The position numbers and the translations under genes were made by a program. Positions 32,900 through 45,525 of a DNA stretch of 64,000 nt are shown in pieces. The DNA comes from Limnanthes douglasii subsp. nivea (Eukaryota > Streptophyta > Magnoliopsida > Brassicales > Limnanthaceae). Location of the stretch: contig JAUPFV010000002.1 of the NCBI GenBank assembly GCA_036936605.1, positions 321,424,893 through 321,488,892 on the forward strand, in the 5' to 3' direction. The notes under the pieces were generated by a model. It saw nothing but the letters and a program-made list of their open reading frames with translations, did no database searches and was not told the DNA's origin. Position 1 is the first letter of the stretch. The number at the start of each line of letters is the position of its first letter.

Positions 32900-33609
32900 A
32901 GTATAAGAAATTGTTACCAAAGAATAAAGAACTATATTATATCATCAGTTAATGTGCTCGACTATCACTTTGTCAAACAAAAGAGTCAAATTACGAAGCT
33001 CGCATAGATACAAATTTGTCATATGATTTATCAATAGCTGCAAATTTGTTTCCAAATGAACAGTTGTCTCTCCATAAATATTTGCAAGCCTTAAACCAGC
33101 TAATGTAGCCTCATATTCAGCCTTATTATTAGACGCATGAAAGTTAAATTGAAAATCTTGGTACATTTCCTCACCAAAAGAAGAAACTAATTTAACCCCA
33201 CACTAGATCCGAATATCCTAGAACCACCATAATTTCGAACCACCGACGTCGAAGTTTCCGAAATGACCTCTTTATCTGACTTCTCATCTGATCGACTCGA
33301 GCTTTAATTACCATTTAAGGAGCAAAAGTGATACCAGAATCTCCCAATTCTACTGAGCAGTTGGCCATCCTACCAAAAATATCTGGTCGTTATAACACAT
33401 TATTTAGTGGGAAAGAAGTTTCAACCAAAATGGTGTGAGGTTGAAAATAAAGGCACATATTTCTAGCAGCTACTACTAAAGCCAAAAACAATTTTTTAAG
33501 ATTCAGATACGTTTTCTTTGATACCAACAAACTTTTACTAACGATGCTCACTACAAAATCAAAAACTACTATGTGTAAAAGAGCTCCTCCAGTTTGAGGC
33601 TTAGACAAG
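32900..33609 (-). pseudogene. Gypsy RNase H and second (Tat-type) RNase H relics
   Basis: The first domain (33608-33390) reads ALLHIVVFDFVVSIVSKSLL, then LKKLFLALVVAARNMCLYFQ, the RT-linked RNase H of Gypsy pol. After the linker (about 33310-33180) the second domain contains FQFNFHASNNKAEYEATLAG and LRLANIYGE (33166-33060), LRNLTLLFDKVIVEHIN ending at 32945. The A-E-Y-E-A-x-L-A-G-L signature marks the additional RNase H acquired by the Tat clade. The fragment at 12970-13350 is the same domain in the other orientation. Confidence 0.85.
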
Positions 33610-34740
33610 ATTTCTGGTGATAAAAAATGGTATTTAATCTTTGAAAAAACTACTTCACAATCTAATGTCCATATAAACTCTTTGGGTTTTTATAAAACCT
33701 GGAAAGAAAGAAAACACTTGTCAGAAAATCTTAAAATAAATGGATCAGGAGCAGCTAACCTTCCTCTCAATATTTGCACCTCCTTTATAGTTCGAGGTGA
33801 TGTTATTGAAACTAGGTCCTTTAACTGCTCACGATCTACCTTTATTCTTTTTTCACTAATGATATATCCTAGAAATTTTCCTGATCATATGCCAAAGGTA
33901 CATTTTTCAGGATTTGCATTCAATCGAATAACCTTTAACTTTAGGAAAGTCTCCTCTAGATCTTTCAAATGTTCACCATATGTTAGGATTCTAACCGACA
34001 TAACATCAATATACACTTCTATATTCTACCCAATTTGAGAAGTGAAATCCTTGTTCATCAACATTTGATATGTCTCTCGAGTATTCTTCAACCTAAAAGG
34101 CATAACTCCATAACAATGTAACCCTCGGTTAGTGACGAACGTAGTGTTTTCCTGATCTTTTGGATCCATTTGAATCTGGTTGTATCCTTCAAGATCATCC
34201 ATAAATGATAAAATCTTATTTCCTGAATTAGAACCAACCAACTTATCTATTTGAGGAACAATAAATGGATCTTTACGTCAAACTCGATTCAAATATGTGA
34301 AATCAACACACATTCTCCATTTTCCATTCTTTTTTAACCAACACTAGATTTTATGTCCATAAAGGATAGTGCACCTCCTGAATATGTCTGACCCTAGACA
34401 AGTGATCCACATGTACAATAATAGCTTCAGATTTTTCTACAGAAAAAACACGTCAATTCTGAATAACATGCTTGATCCTCGGATTTATAGTTAAGCTGTG
34501 ACATATCACTTCAGGTGGAACCTCTATTACACCGTTTGTTTTCCAAGAAAAAATATCCAAATTATCAAACAAGAATTTTAACAACTGATACGCAAAGTAG
34601 GTGACAATGGTGTCCCTATACGCAAAGTCTTCCCATTAGAAAAAGGTGTATGCCTCAATATTCTCAGTCACTATCAAAGAACCCGGGGTTTCCCTCGGAT
34701 AAAACATTTCATTTTCATCCAATATTAACCCTCGTGATTT
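33610..34740 (-). pseudogene. Gypsy reverse transcriptase relic
   Basis: On the minus strand the frame gives KNGKWRMCVDFTYLNRV (about 34330-34275), PQIDKLVGSN, then FMDDLEGYNQIQMDPKDQEN (about 34205-34145) and GVMPFRLKNTRETYQ. After a stop at about 34026 comes the palm motif YIDVM (34013-33999), where the second catalytic Asp of Y-x-D-D has become Val. It continues with NPEKCTFGI.SGKFLGYIIS (about 33920-33860) and the connection domain SDKCFLSFQV. It is inactive by both stops and catalytic substitution. Confidence 0.85.
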
Positions 34741-34773
34741 ATATTCAATCATCTGATCATCACCATTAGAACC

Positions 34774-35289
34774 TCAAACACAAAAAGTTGTTGCATAACA
34801 TTCTTCGAATACATTTTGGTCATTTCGAACCACTAAAACACGATCACTAAAGACATACTTCAGGAATTGGTGACCTTTAGAAACAATAGCATGCATTCTT
34901 GAAAGCCAAAAACTCCCAAAAATAGTATTATAACAGGTTGGATATTCAACGACCATGAATAAGACTTGGACCTTCTTTTTAAAACGACATTTTCCCAAAC
35001 ACACTTCACCTTCGAATTCACCAATCCCCTGAGCTGTCACCCTTGTAAACTTAATTATAGTATGATCAGATTGACAAATTAGAGGAGGGTTATGCATCCT
35101 ACCATATGTAAATTTAAAAAACACATTTGCAGAACTCCCCATATCTATCAAAACACGTCGAATTTTAACTCCGACTATTACTGCCCCTATAACCATTGCA
35201 TCTTCAGGAGGTTCCGCTATCCCTCTCAAATCATCATTATCGAACAAAGTGAAATGAATGTCCTTCTTTCCATACAAATGAGTAGACAT
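34774..35289 (-). pseudogene. Gypsy aspartic protease, longer copy (171 codons open)
   Basis: The open frame reads MSTHLYGKKDIHFTLFDNDD at its start, then GIAEPPEDAMVIGA, and the active-site region RVLIDMGSSANVFF (retroviral-type aspartic protease; plant Gypsy usually D-x-G-S-S). It continues through TAQGIGEFEGEV, a flap/second-strand segment, to YNTIFGSFWLSRMHAIVSK, close to the family pattern YN.I.GR..L....A..S. It is the best preserved coding block in the element. It stops before the RT, which needs another frame. An identical frame lies at 54424-54939 in copy 2. Confidence 0.8.
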
Positions 35290-37139
35290 TCTTCATTTTA
35301 ATTGAGTGGCTAAACTTACTATGTGTTTTTTTAGGAATATTAGTAGTGACAGCCATAGAATCTCCTCCAAAAATTGGTAAAGATTCAAAACACTCACACG
35401 AAATTTGAGCTCGTCCTTCAACCGATTCATCCACATCTATCAAAATTAACCAATCTGGATATGTGGCCAAATATTTTGAGGCTGTATCAGACTCAACACA
35501 TTTAGATTATAATATCATTGATGCCTTTTCTTGTTTTGAATTAAGATTAGCAGTTTGTTGTGTCAATGAGCTCAGAGTTTTTGATACACTGTTATGCCCT
35601 TTAACAAAAGCTGCTAATGTGCCATTCTCTTTTAAAACATTATCTCCTTCTTTAATGTTATACAATCTCTAGTGTCCTGCCCGATATCATTATGATACTT
35701 TCAAAATTTGTTATTGCGCTCTTCTCTTTATCTGTTTATTGGAGTTTGCTTTTTGAAGCTTACACGACCTTTAGTCTTCTAAAAAATAACATTTACATTA
35801 TTAACAAGTTTGCAAAATATTCCCCCATCACCCACTGATTTGACATTGATCTATGAAATTGATAACCTGCAGTTTAAGTTAGAACCCCTCATGTTGGAGG
35901 AGGAAATTTTCTGTTGATCTTTAAATGAAGTGATGGCTCATAATTCGAGGATATTCCTTGATTATTTAAATCATGTCCTGAGTTCCTCTGAGTAGACCCA
36001 ACGCCTCCCCGAATCCTAGTCGACACTTTTACTTTAATTTGGTCATCGACTTGAGTCATCAATGCTCCAAAATTTAATGCTCTCTTTTTTGTCATTTTGT
36101 TGCTAAATCTCCTGGCAATAAACCTTGTCTGAAAGCTACCATAGTATGATCCGATTGAAAAGTTGGAGGTGGGTTATGCATCCTACCATATGTAGATTTA
36201 ATAAAAACACATTTGTAGAACTCCCCATATCTATCAAAACACGCGGAATTTCAACTCCGACTATTTCTGCCCCTACAACCATTGCATCTTCAGGAGGTTC
36301 CGCTATTCCTCTCAAATCATCATTATCGAACAAAATAAAATGAGTGTCCTTCTTTCCATACAAATGAGTAGACATTCTTCTTTCTATTTGAGTGGCTAAA
36401 CTTACTATGTGTTTTTTTTAATATTAGTAGTGACAGCCATAGAATCTCCTCCAAAAATTGGTAAAGATTCAAAATACTCACACAAAATTTGAACTCGTCC
36501 TTGCTCAAGTGGTTCATCCACAGCCATCAAAATTAATCGATCTAGATATGCGGCAAAATATTTTGAGGTTGTATCAAACTCAACACATTTAAAGTATAAT
36601 ATCGCTGATGCCCTTTCTTGTTTTGAATTTAGATTAGCAGTTTGTTGTGTCAATGAGCTCAGAGTTTTCGATCCACTGTTATGCCCTTTAACAAAAGCTG
36701 CTAATGTGCCATTCTCTTTTAAAATCTATGATTGCGCTCTTCTCTTGATCTGTTTATTGGAGTTTGCTTTTTGAAACTTCACAATCTTTAGTCTTCTAAA
36801 AAATAGCAGTTACATTATCAACAAGTTTGCAAAATATTCCGCCCTCACCCACTGATTTGACCTTGATCTATAAAATTGATAACCTGCAGTTTGAGGAGGC
36901 AAATTTTTGTTGATCTTTAAATGAAGTGACGGTTGATAGTTCGAGGAGTTTTCTTGATTATTTAAAACATGCCTGGAGTTCCTCTAAGTAGACCCAACAC
37001 CTCCCCGAATCCTAGCCAACACTTTTACTTTAATTTGGCCATCCACTTGAGTGATCAATGCTGCAAAATTTAACGCTCTCTTTTGTCATTTTGTTCACTA
37101 AATCTCCTGGTAATAAACCTTGTCTGAAAGCTATCGTAG
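35061..37139 (-). repeat. Internal tandem duplication of about 1.08 kb in the Gypsy element
   Basis: Copy A is 35061-36144, copy B 36145-37139. They share the start TATGATC..ATTGA and the protease region (GTTATGCATCCTACCATATG) and end with CTTGTCTGAAAGCTA. Copy B is about 90 bp shorter, with the largest gap near 36725. Copies A and B differ much more than the macro-units do, so this duplication is far older than the 19.65-kb array. The copy 2 equivalents are 54711-55794 and 55795-56789. Confidence 0.88.
36136..36375 (-). pseudogene. Gypsy aspartic protease, second truncated copy
   Basis: The same start (MSTHLYGKKDTHFILFDNDD) and active site (RVLIDMGSSTNVF) as 34774-35289, but the frame is lost just after the active site, at the border of the duplicated block. 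It is therefore a by-product of the tandem duplication. The copy 2 equivalent is 55786-56025. Confidence 0.85.
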
Positions 37140-38207
37140 CAACTAACTCTTCACAATCATATAACCCTGCTTTTGTTAGCATAAACCGCTTCGTATAATC
37201 CATCAGTTTTTCACCTACAGACTGCTTACACTATATTACAGTGTCTTCATAAGATCACATCTCTCTAGTTTCCCCAAATTATCGTTCGAAAGATGTATAG
37301 AAGTCTCTATAGTTGGTAATGGATCCCCTCAGAATTCTATTATACCACTATAATGCAGTGCCCTTGAAAGTCTGATGCTCTGCATACGAGCCTGTCATCA
37401 TCTTCGAAGTTTATCATATAATTTTTGAATTGTTTGATGTGATCATCAGGATCTTGAGTCCCATCACACTTTTCGACCTTGGAGATGTCAAAATGCTTTT
37501 TGAAGTGAAATAAACTTAAACTTAGCCGTCAAAGGATAATTTCTCCAATCGACTCCTTCCACATATCGGTCATCTCTTCTGCTTCCCATAACAACATACA
37601 AATTTTGATCTTCTACACTTGCGTACTGAGTAGATGTGTTTTCTTCATACCATACAGGATCCCTTATATGACAAGGTTACTGTCGCTCTTTGATTTATAT
37701 TAATTATGTTTTTTCCGATGCCGAATTCTTTCTCTTTACGAAGATCCTTGGTAGTTCTTATACTTAAAAAATCCATCCCAACATTCTGAGCTATCACACT
37801 CATCACTAGATGTGATTTATCTATTTTTATCTTTCTTTTATTTTCATCAAGTTTGATATTCTTTATCAGACTCAAAATAAGCTTTCTTTCGGTCACTTCG
37901 AGAAATGATAAGTTGTATACGATTGATAAGATTTATTTTCCATTTAATTTTACTCCGCAACCTGTCGTACCTCAGATTTGAGCCTACTTGACTGAATCTG
38001 TTGCTCTCTTTGAACATATTTATCATTCAACGTGGTTATTTTGTCCAACAATTGATTCCTCCGATCTTCAATGTCAGAATGACCTTGATGTACTGGAATT
38101 TGATCATATTCTTTACTTTTGTTCCAATGTAAATCAGATCTAAAAGTTTCAATACCTTTGCAAACTTTTGGATCAGCTTCATTCCATGGTTCCATAACGA
38201 CCAAGAA
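36880..38207 (-). pseudogene. Gypsy gag relic
   Basis: The likely start is the ATG at 38204 (MVVMEPWNEADPK), followed by 84 open codons with a coiled-coil-like part (RNQLLDKITTLNDKYVQREQ). After frame breaks, the retrotransposon gag core is clear between about 37480 and 37060: DGTQDPDDHIKQFKNYM, then W.Y.R.LRGSI, SFERxFGETREM, CKQSVGEKLMDYTKRFM and VATIAFRQGLLPGDLVNKM. The C-terminal end falls into the duplicated block, so part of it occurs twice (the MTKKRALNFGALMTQVDDQI segment at 36095 is the second copy). Structural protein of the virus-like particle, not functional here. Confidence 0.8.
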
Positions 38208-38280
38208 CGATATTACTGACTAAAATGTCAATAATTTTTGGTTTTTGACGTCAAATCAAGGTACCAATCGACAATCCTTT

Positions 38281-38296
38281 CCTCTGTGGTCGCCAA
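38281..38296 (-). promoter_or_regulatory. Primer-binding site of the Gypsy element
   Basis: The complement reads TTGGCGACCACAGAGG. Plant Gypsy elements often have TTGGCGACTC... here. The exact tRNA is not determined. It follows the LTR end by 2-3 nt. Confidence 0.6.
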
Positions 38297-38298
38297 TT

Positions 38299-38548
38299 TG
38301 TTAGGTATGAATTTTAATTTTCGAAAGATAAAGTAAAAGATGGAATGAAATTGTAGAAATACCTCCTTTATTCATCACCCCACTTCCTATTTATAGGTAT
38401 GTTCGACTTTTATAACTGAATCAATTATATAAATGGGAAAATTGCTTCGTTACTTCTTATGTTGACAAATAGTTGAAATATCCTCTTACAACAATACAAG
38501 TTATCATAAATAACCTTAACATTATTACATTAAGTCCCCGATATTTCA
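38299..38548 (-). repeat. 5' LTR of the Gypsy element (left limit firm, right limit tentative)
   Basis: On the minus strand it ends ...CCTAACA at 38299, just before the primer-binding site. A TATA-like CCTATAAATAGG lies on the complement of 38386-38397, with an A/T-rich AATAAAGG downstream at about 38366-38373, a plausible R region. The start at 38548 (TGAAATATCGGGGACTTAA) is a guess from the TG terminus. The second LTR needed to prove it was not found. Confidence 0.55.
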
Positions 38549-39280
38549 TATGCTTATCATAAACGGTAAAGATTCAACAAGTTGTTATAAAGATGTTTTT
38601 CTTATGATGTACGATTTGGATGCAATGTTAAATTTTTGGTAATGGTTTAATCTCTAACTATTAATTTATAGTAGATATAGTTATCAGGCATTCGATAAAC
38701 AATAAGACACCTAAATATGCCTATAAACGTATTCAAGTCATGAAAAAAATAATTACTTATAAAGCGCGAAACCAAAAACAAAACAAAGAAAAGAAAAGAA
38801 AGTTGGAAAGTTGCAACGGATAAATTCATTGAGAATACTGAAAGGTAGTTTGAGAAATCCAAGGTTTATCCTACAAAGTTTTGTATTGTACTCAAATTTA
38901 TAATCATCAATCCAATATCTTGAAATTTAGGTTGACTACAACTATAATATATTGCTGTAGATATTTCATGAAGTTTGTCTTAATGAATTTAAAAAACTTC
39001 ATCGACCAGGGAAATCATATTACTTTTACAACTAGTATCGAACAAATAAATTTCAAGTGATGAAAAGGTTGAAGATAATTTTGAAGATAAGAAAATATAG
39101 ATATCATAATACCTAACTCCGACTAAGCTATTAAATAGTGATTTTAGAATAGAAACACAACTGATTTTTAAATTATTTTTCCATTCGACCATCCACTTAT
39201 TAACAAGTTATTTACATTAAAATAGATTGAACAAATAAAATAACAAGACCACGTAAAGTTGTTTGCTCGAGAATTACAAA
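38549..39280. other. No gene seen
   Basis: Unassigned AT-rich sequence between the Gypsy LTR and the integrase tail at 39281. Short open frames on the minus strand show no family motif. Confidence 0.3.
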
Positions 39281-39673
39281 ATAAGTATCTCATATACCAT
39301 AGAAAAATCATATGATGAACCAGTAATGCACAAGCCTAAGATTCTATGGTAGAAGTACATAAATAAAGAAGAGTCAAACCGCATATGTGATCCGAATATT
39401 ACAATGCGTTCATGAGAAATATATATAATTCTAAATTGCAATTCAGAAGTTCAGAACAATGAAATGATGTGTCACGTAAAGTTTTCCTTCACACTAAATA
39501 TAATTTGCTTGACATTTTATATCTAAATTGGGAGCGTCCTTTAAGGGTCGAAACCATAACTTACAGAATGTTGAATGAAAAAGGAAACCAAGTTCTTCAA
39601 TCCTCAAAACAATTGAGAGCTTAAAGCTCTATCATAGTTCTCGATACTCGAGCTTTTAACTAACTACTACTTA
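39281..39673 (+). pseudogene. Gypsy integrase C-terminal relic at the unit end
   Basis: About 390 bp aligns with 4358-4754 in the flank relic: both have AATATTACAATGCGTTCATG, CACACTAAATATAAT, GGAGCGTCCTTTA.GGTCGA and end ...CTACTACTT. The encoded remnant is the pol end (degenerate DEP..., then ITYRI/ L-N-E-K-G-like pieces). The macro-repeat breakpoint falls exactly at the end of this fragment: in the flank the element continues GTAAAACATATATG, here it is joined to the start of the next unit. The copy 2 equivalent is 58931-59323. Confidence 0.8.
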
Positions 39674-42008
39674 AATTTTATTTTAAAATAAATAAAAACA
39701 AGTTAAATTTTTAATAATTTAACTTTAAAGTTTAGGAGAGACTTTTAAGTCCTAAATTTTATATATTAAATAAAACTTAGTTTGTGACCGGACCAGTGTA
39801 TTTAAGTATCTTATAACAAATTTAAAATTCATACATTGTATACGGTAATAATAACATAGCACTTGTAATGAAAATAAGTTAAACAACTCAAATTAAAACT
39901 ATTTCAACATTTACTCTCAAAATCAAAAATAATAATTTATATTACTGTTTCAACATTAGCTTTAACCCTTAGAAGGACACACGTAATTATGGATACATTA
40001 CATTCATTCATCGAATGATTTGTTATAAACATTATAAATTCAACCGTTAACCATTTAAAATATTCAACTAATATTAGATAGTGTGTTAAAAAAAGTATTG
40101 GAATATTATTAAACATTGTTTCCGCCGCATCATATTTTCTCTTTATTTTATATCTTATTTTACTCGATTTGAACACTCTACTTGTGGTGTGTAGTATATG
40201 TCTTGTTAAATATCTTTCCATCCGCTTGACCTCATCTCATGTTCAGATAATTTTTTCAATGTATTTGTTAATTCTAAATTAATAATAATATACTTATTCA
40301 TCTTAACCCCTACACGATGTTCACTCAATCCAAAACTTTCATACAAGTAGTATAAAACCTCTTTAATTCTCATATATCACCCGTGTATTTTTATATATGT
40401 CAGTGTTATATGAATGTCGGTAGAGAGTGTTGGTTCTATTGCTACCCCTCGCATATCAATCACTCATATTTACTACATTCTCAACCTTATTTTAAATCTG
40501 GTTTAGGACAGTCAATTTTTCTAAGTTTGGTCATTGTGTATTTTTTTCTTTTGCTTTATGTGGAACTCTTCCCGTCCCGAACATCGCTAGTAAACATTCG
40601 TCAAACCAAAAATGCTATATCATCTTAAATTAATTTTATAAAAAACGAATGCAGAACATAATATATTTTCTAAACAAAGTTCACCTTTATTGTTAGATCA
40701 TTTGTAGTCGTACTTTTTAAATCTGCATGTCAAGTAATGCCAACTACATATGTATTAATAGTATTAATTTTGATCCATCCTTAACTTTTATCTTTTACAA
40801 AAATAAATTTGATTTGATTTTCATATATTTTTAAAAAGATATATTTTTTAAATAAAAAAATTGATTTTGTTTCTATGTATTATTTAAAATATATGTTAAA
40901 TATTAGTTTTGATTTTTTTATTTGCTCGAGTATATTCTAAAAATACTTTTTAAATAATAAAGTTGATTTTATTTCATGCATCTTTTCTATAAAAATTGAT
41001 TTTATTTCTATTAGCTTTTCAAAAATATCTTTTATGTAATGAATTTGATTTTAGTTCCATGTATCTTTTAAAATATCTTTTAAATATTGGAATTTATTTT
41101 GTTATATGATTATATCATATTTTTAAAATATCTTTTAAAATAATATGTTAAAAGTTTTTTTTTTATAATTAATTTTTTATATCGGGTAACAAACTATTAA
41201 AATGGAAATAAAAATATTAAAAAAACTAAAGAAAATGAAAAATGGAAGATTGAAAAAAAAGAAAATAATAATTTCCGGGTTTTGTTAAGTCTCTTAAAAT
41301 TTAATAAATACACTAAAAATATTAAATTGTTTTAATTAACCTGTACTTTAACTCATTTAGTGGAGTAATTTTTGGAACGGTATACTCCAATCTATAATCA
41401 AAACTCATCAAAAAAAAAACCTAACATTCGAATTAACTCTAAAGAATAAAACAAACAAGAATTCGGGAAAACCTAATACTCGAATCAACTCTACCACTTG
41501 GATTACTTTTTGGTGGAGAGACCAAATACTCGAATTGCCTTTATGTGAGACTAGGTATTCGAAAAATGATGCCGTTGAAAAATTTCACAGATAAAATAAA
41601 TTACGATAATCAGATCAGTTACGGTATTAAAATTATTCAGCATATAAATTGATAATCCTAAATTCATAATTGAAATTACCACCGGATATAGACATACAAT
41701 TGATAATCCCAAAAGATCCATTTTACAAATAGATCCAACCCATTTAAAAAAAAAGACTCAATTATCTATAAAAACAAAACAATTACATCCCCAAATTAAA
41801 ATATTTAACCCCAATTTCAAAATCAATTCTTCCTCCTCAAACTTTCTTTGTCATATTATCAAATTCATTAAGGGTAAAATTGTGTTTAAAATTTAAGTTT
41901 GGACTAATAGGTAAATAAAATCATATTTTGGTAGATATTGGTAAAATCTATTTGAGGCTGGACTTATTAGTAAATTGGATACGTCTTTATACCCAATTGC
42001 TATAAATT

Positions 42009-43564
42009 CCTAAGGAAAACAACGAATACAGCCTGGTGAAAAGCAAAGCAAGATCCGATAACTACTCAAAATCAAAAGAACCAAACAAAATGTGGGTTCA
42101 AAAGATGAAGTACATTAATGTTAACAATAAATAAGACATCAAAAAAGATAAATGGGCATATTTAAATGAATCAAAATCTCAAATAGGAATAGTCCACAAG
42201 TACAACAATCTAATAAGAACTTGTTATCAAAATTTTATATACCAAATTCCATTTAATCCACAAATAAAATGGATAATTTACAACCCAAAAGTAACATTAG
42301 TAAAGAATATTATAGATTAGAGTTGACTTCAACACATGAAAGTTTTGATAAAGTCACAAAAAAATTGATGCCTTTAATATAATTGACTATAGTAATAACA
42401 TACCATTATCTAATAAGATAAATTCAACTGGAAATGATATAGAATCTCCTAAGTATTCAAGATCAACAACCCTTCCAACAACTCAAGAGAATGAAAAAAA
42501 CATTAAATAAAGAAAACAACAAAAATCTTTCAAAAAGGTTTAAAATGTCTAAGTAAAAAATAATTATAGGTTCCAATTACTATACATTATTTAAGCTGGA
42601 CTAACCATGGTGTCGGCAATAAAGGAACCTTAAGAAGATTAAAATCATTAATAAAACTATAAAATATTGATTTCATTGTTCTTCAAAAGCCAATGATATC
42701 AATTCATAAAGTGGACAAAATTTCAAAATAAATTAGGTTCACCAATGATAAAGCTAATATTAATAATAAAATATGAATATTTTTGAAAGATAACTTTCAA
42801 ATATATTTTTTTGAAAATAATGACCAACTTCTCTGTATGATGGTGAAACAATCCTCATTGAATAAATAGTTTATGTTCAGTATCATATATGATAAATGCT
42901 CAAGAAATCAAAGACTATCATTATGGAACAATCTCAGATAAATCTCCACAACTAACTAAGAGTGGTTACTTGCTGGAGTTCAATGAAAATAACAAACGCA
43001 ATTGAGAGGTACAAACGATTTCAACAGTATGATCCTGGATTGTCAACTTGAGGATCCAGGATATACTGGTTCAAAATACACTTGGTATAATAATAAAACG
43101 CATAATAGATTAGATAGAACATTACACAATTCAACATGGAGTGATTATTTCAATATCACAAGGGTCAATAATCTAGCAAGAACTGAGTCACATTATTCCC
43201 CTTGCGTATATCCATCTCATCTCAAAATAACAAATGAATCCTTTCATTTCAACTCCAAAATATGTGGATCCTTCACAATGATATCCTAAAATTGTTAATC
43301 AAAGTTGGAAATAGCATCTTTCTGGTGACCCAATAACAATATTCTAGTCAAAATTAAAAAAGATTAAAAAATAAATTAAAGATATGGAACAAAGACATCT
43401 TTGGCAATATGTTTGACAGTTTTCCCCAAGTTGTTGAAAAATGTTAGGATTTTTGAAACGTTGCTTGAGAAACCTTAAAACATAATACTAAAATCATTTT
43501 TTTTAAAATTAGAGCTATCCACTTGAATTTATTGGCCGAAGAAGAGGCATTCTAGCAACAAATG
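42009..43564 (+). pseudogene. LINE fragment, copy 2
   Basis: Collinear duplicate of 22335-23890. The open endonuclease segment is at 43002-43289 with an identical translation. Confidence 0.9.
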
Positions 43565-43703
43565 AGTACCTTTATTTGGTATACAACTAGAGGCATTCAT
43601 ATTGGCCGAAGTTTTTCTCTAAATCGAATGGAGAAAAAATAGATGGTCTTTGAATCCAAATCTATTGCCAGTGAGATTTGACACAAAATACTTACGCATT
43701 TTC

Positions 43704-45061
43704 ATGATCCAAGATTTCGTCACATGCAATCAAAGAAGTTGTCTAAAGGACTCACGAACATTTAGGATGACAGGCCTTCTTGTCATGCTTGTAATTTTCG
43801 GAAGCAATATAGGAAACAAATTTCCTAAACAAGCTTGGATAGCCTCATGAAAGCTACAAATGGTTCATACTGATCTTTGTGGTCCTCAACAGAAACCATC
43901 ACTAAATGGTAATCCTTATTACATCATTTTTATTGATGATCTAACAAGAATATACTAGATCTATTTTTTTAAAGAAAAACTTTGAAGTTTTTGTTGTATT
44001 TTAGAAATTTAGATCCAAAGTTGAGAATATAAGTATATGCTCTATTCATACTATAAGTATTGATAATGACGGGGAGTAGACTTCAGAAACTTTTAACATG
44101 TTTTCTAAAGAGACTAGAATTGAACGTCAGTTGATATCATCATATTCTCATCAATAGAATATGGGTAGTAAAAGAAGAAATAGATTCATAATGGAAATGA
44201 CGAGATACTTGCTTCATGAAAAGAATCTTCCATAATACTTTTAGGGAGAAGCAGCAAACATTGATGTGTACTTACATAATCAAAATCTAACAAAACCTTC
44301 AATACACCTAACATCATTTGAAGCTTTATATGGTGACAAACCTTCTTTAAATTTTCTTAAAGTATATGGGTGCTAAGGTTTTTGAAGTTGAGTTAAGGAG
44401 TTTGAAAGGTTGTCTGAGTATTTAACAACAACCAGACCTGACATCTTAAATATTATAAGTATTCTCTCCATATTCATGTTTTGTCCCAATGGAACTCACA
44501 TTAGAGTTGCAAAAAGATTTATCACATACATAAAGGGGACCTAGAATTGTGAAGAAGTTTTTAAAATAGAAAGAGATGAAGCTAATTGGTTTCTTTGACA
44601 GTGATTGGTGTGGATCCATTAATGATATGAAGAGTACATCTGGTTATTTGTTTTTACTCAGATCAAGTATATTCTGTTGGAGCTAAAAGAAGCTGGGAAA
44701 CAGTAGTTCAATTCACTGCTGAGGTAGAATTTATAGCTGCAATAACTAATGTTTATCAAGCTCTTTAGTTAAGTAAAATTCTAGTTGCTCTAAATATGAA
44801 TAAAAAACAAAGAACTGAAATACTAGTTTATAATGAGGATGCCATTGCAATCTTCAATAATCCAGTGTTTTATGGAAAGATTAAGTACTTCAACATCAAG
44901 TTCTTTTTTGTTGGAGGAGTTTAAAAGAGTGGTGATATGAATTTCTCTTACTGCAAACTAGAAGATCAAATTACAGATATTTTCACTAAACCTTTACTAC
45001 TTAGCAAGTTTGAAGATTTCATAAAGAAGCTTGGAGTTTGCAGCATTCAAACAAAAAGGAG
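43704..45061 (+). pseudogene. Copia relic A, copy 2
   Basis: Collinear duplicate of 24020-25387, with the same stops and the same Glu-to-Lys change in the integrase motif. Confidence 0.9.
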
Positions 45062-45439
45062 TGTTAATATTGTTTAGAAGGTGTTCTTGTTTTATATTGG
45101 TTTAATTGTTTTGTTTTTTTATTCGCTTTTTGATACCTTATTTTTTTAACGTGTGTGTCAGTGGTTTTCAATTTTACTTAAAACATCACTTGTTACCAAA
45201 TGAAGGTGAAAAATATTAATGTATCTAGACAGTTTTATTAAAAAAAATATATGAGTTAGGCTAAAATAAGATCCCTTTTTCTTAGAATGAGAATCTATTT
45301 ATTACCTTCAACTCTCCACTTTCTGAAAAGAAGTTGTCACAACCATGAAATTTTAATGTCATTTTGGCGGAAAGAAAAAACCTTACCAAATTTAGTGTGC
45401 AGTGACAATACTTCGACACACGAGAAACCCACACCTAGC

Positions 45440-45525
<86 letters not shown>

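Larger units (their letters stand above)
31545..38548 (-). mobile_element. Tat-like Ty3/Gypsy element, 5' LTR to integrase, broken
   Basis: On the minus strand the order is 5' LTR (about 38548-38299), primer-binding site, gag, protease (in a duplicated block), RT, RNase H, second Tat-type RNase H, integrase zinc region, core and C-terminus. The layout is collinear with Tat-clade elements. A post-pol minisatellite (31039-31338) and an antisense frame (29029-30846) complete the resemblance. No 3' LTR is visible, so insertion age cannot be taken from LTR divergence. Every domain contains stops or frameshifts. The copy 2 equivalent is 51195-58198, differing in what I saw by two substitutions (35425 and 36544 in copy 1). 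Confidence 0.85.
20001..39673. repeat. Macro-repeat unit, copy 1 (19673 bp)
   Basis: Its sequence recurs collinearly from 39674. Substitutions I spotted against copy 2 are at 20807, 27246, 27555, 28510, 29349, 35425 and 36544. Length differences are one A near 21740, the ATG microsatellite near 25770 and the AT microsatellite at 27960. These account exactly for the 23-bp length difference. Contents are listed separately below. Confidence 0.95.

Noticed and set aside
38386..38397. Host gene promoter from the TATA-like box
   Set aside because: It lies in the Gypsy 5' LTR in the correct orientation for that element, so an LTR promoter explains it.
20001..39673. Unit as a single giant transposon
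   Set aside because: The unit ends have no terminal repeats or target duplications, and it contains fragments of several unrelated elements in both orientations. It is a genomic segment that became duplicated.
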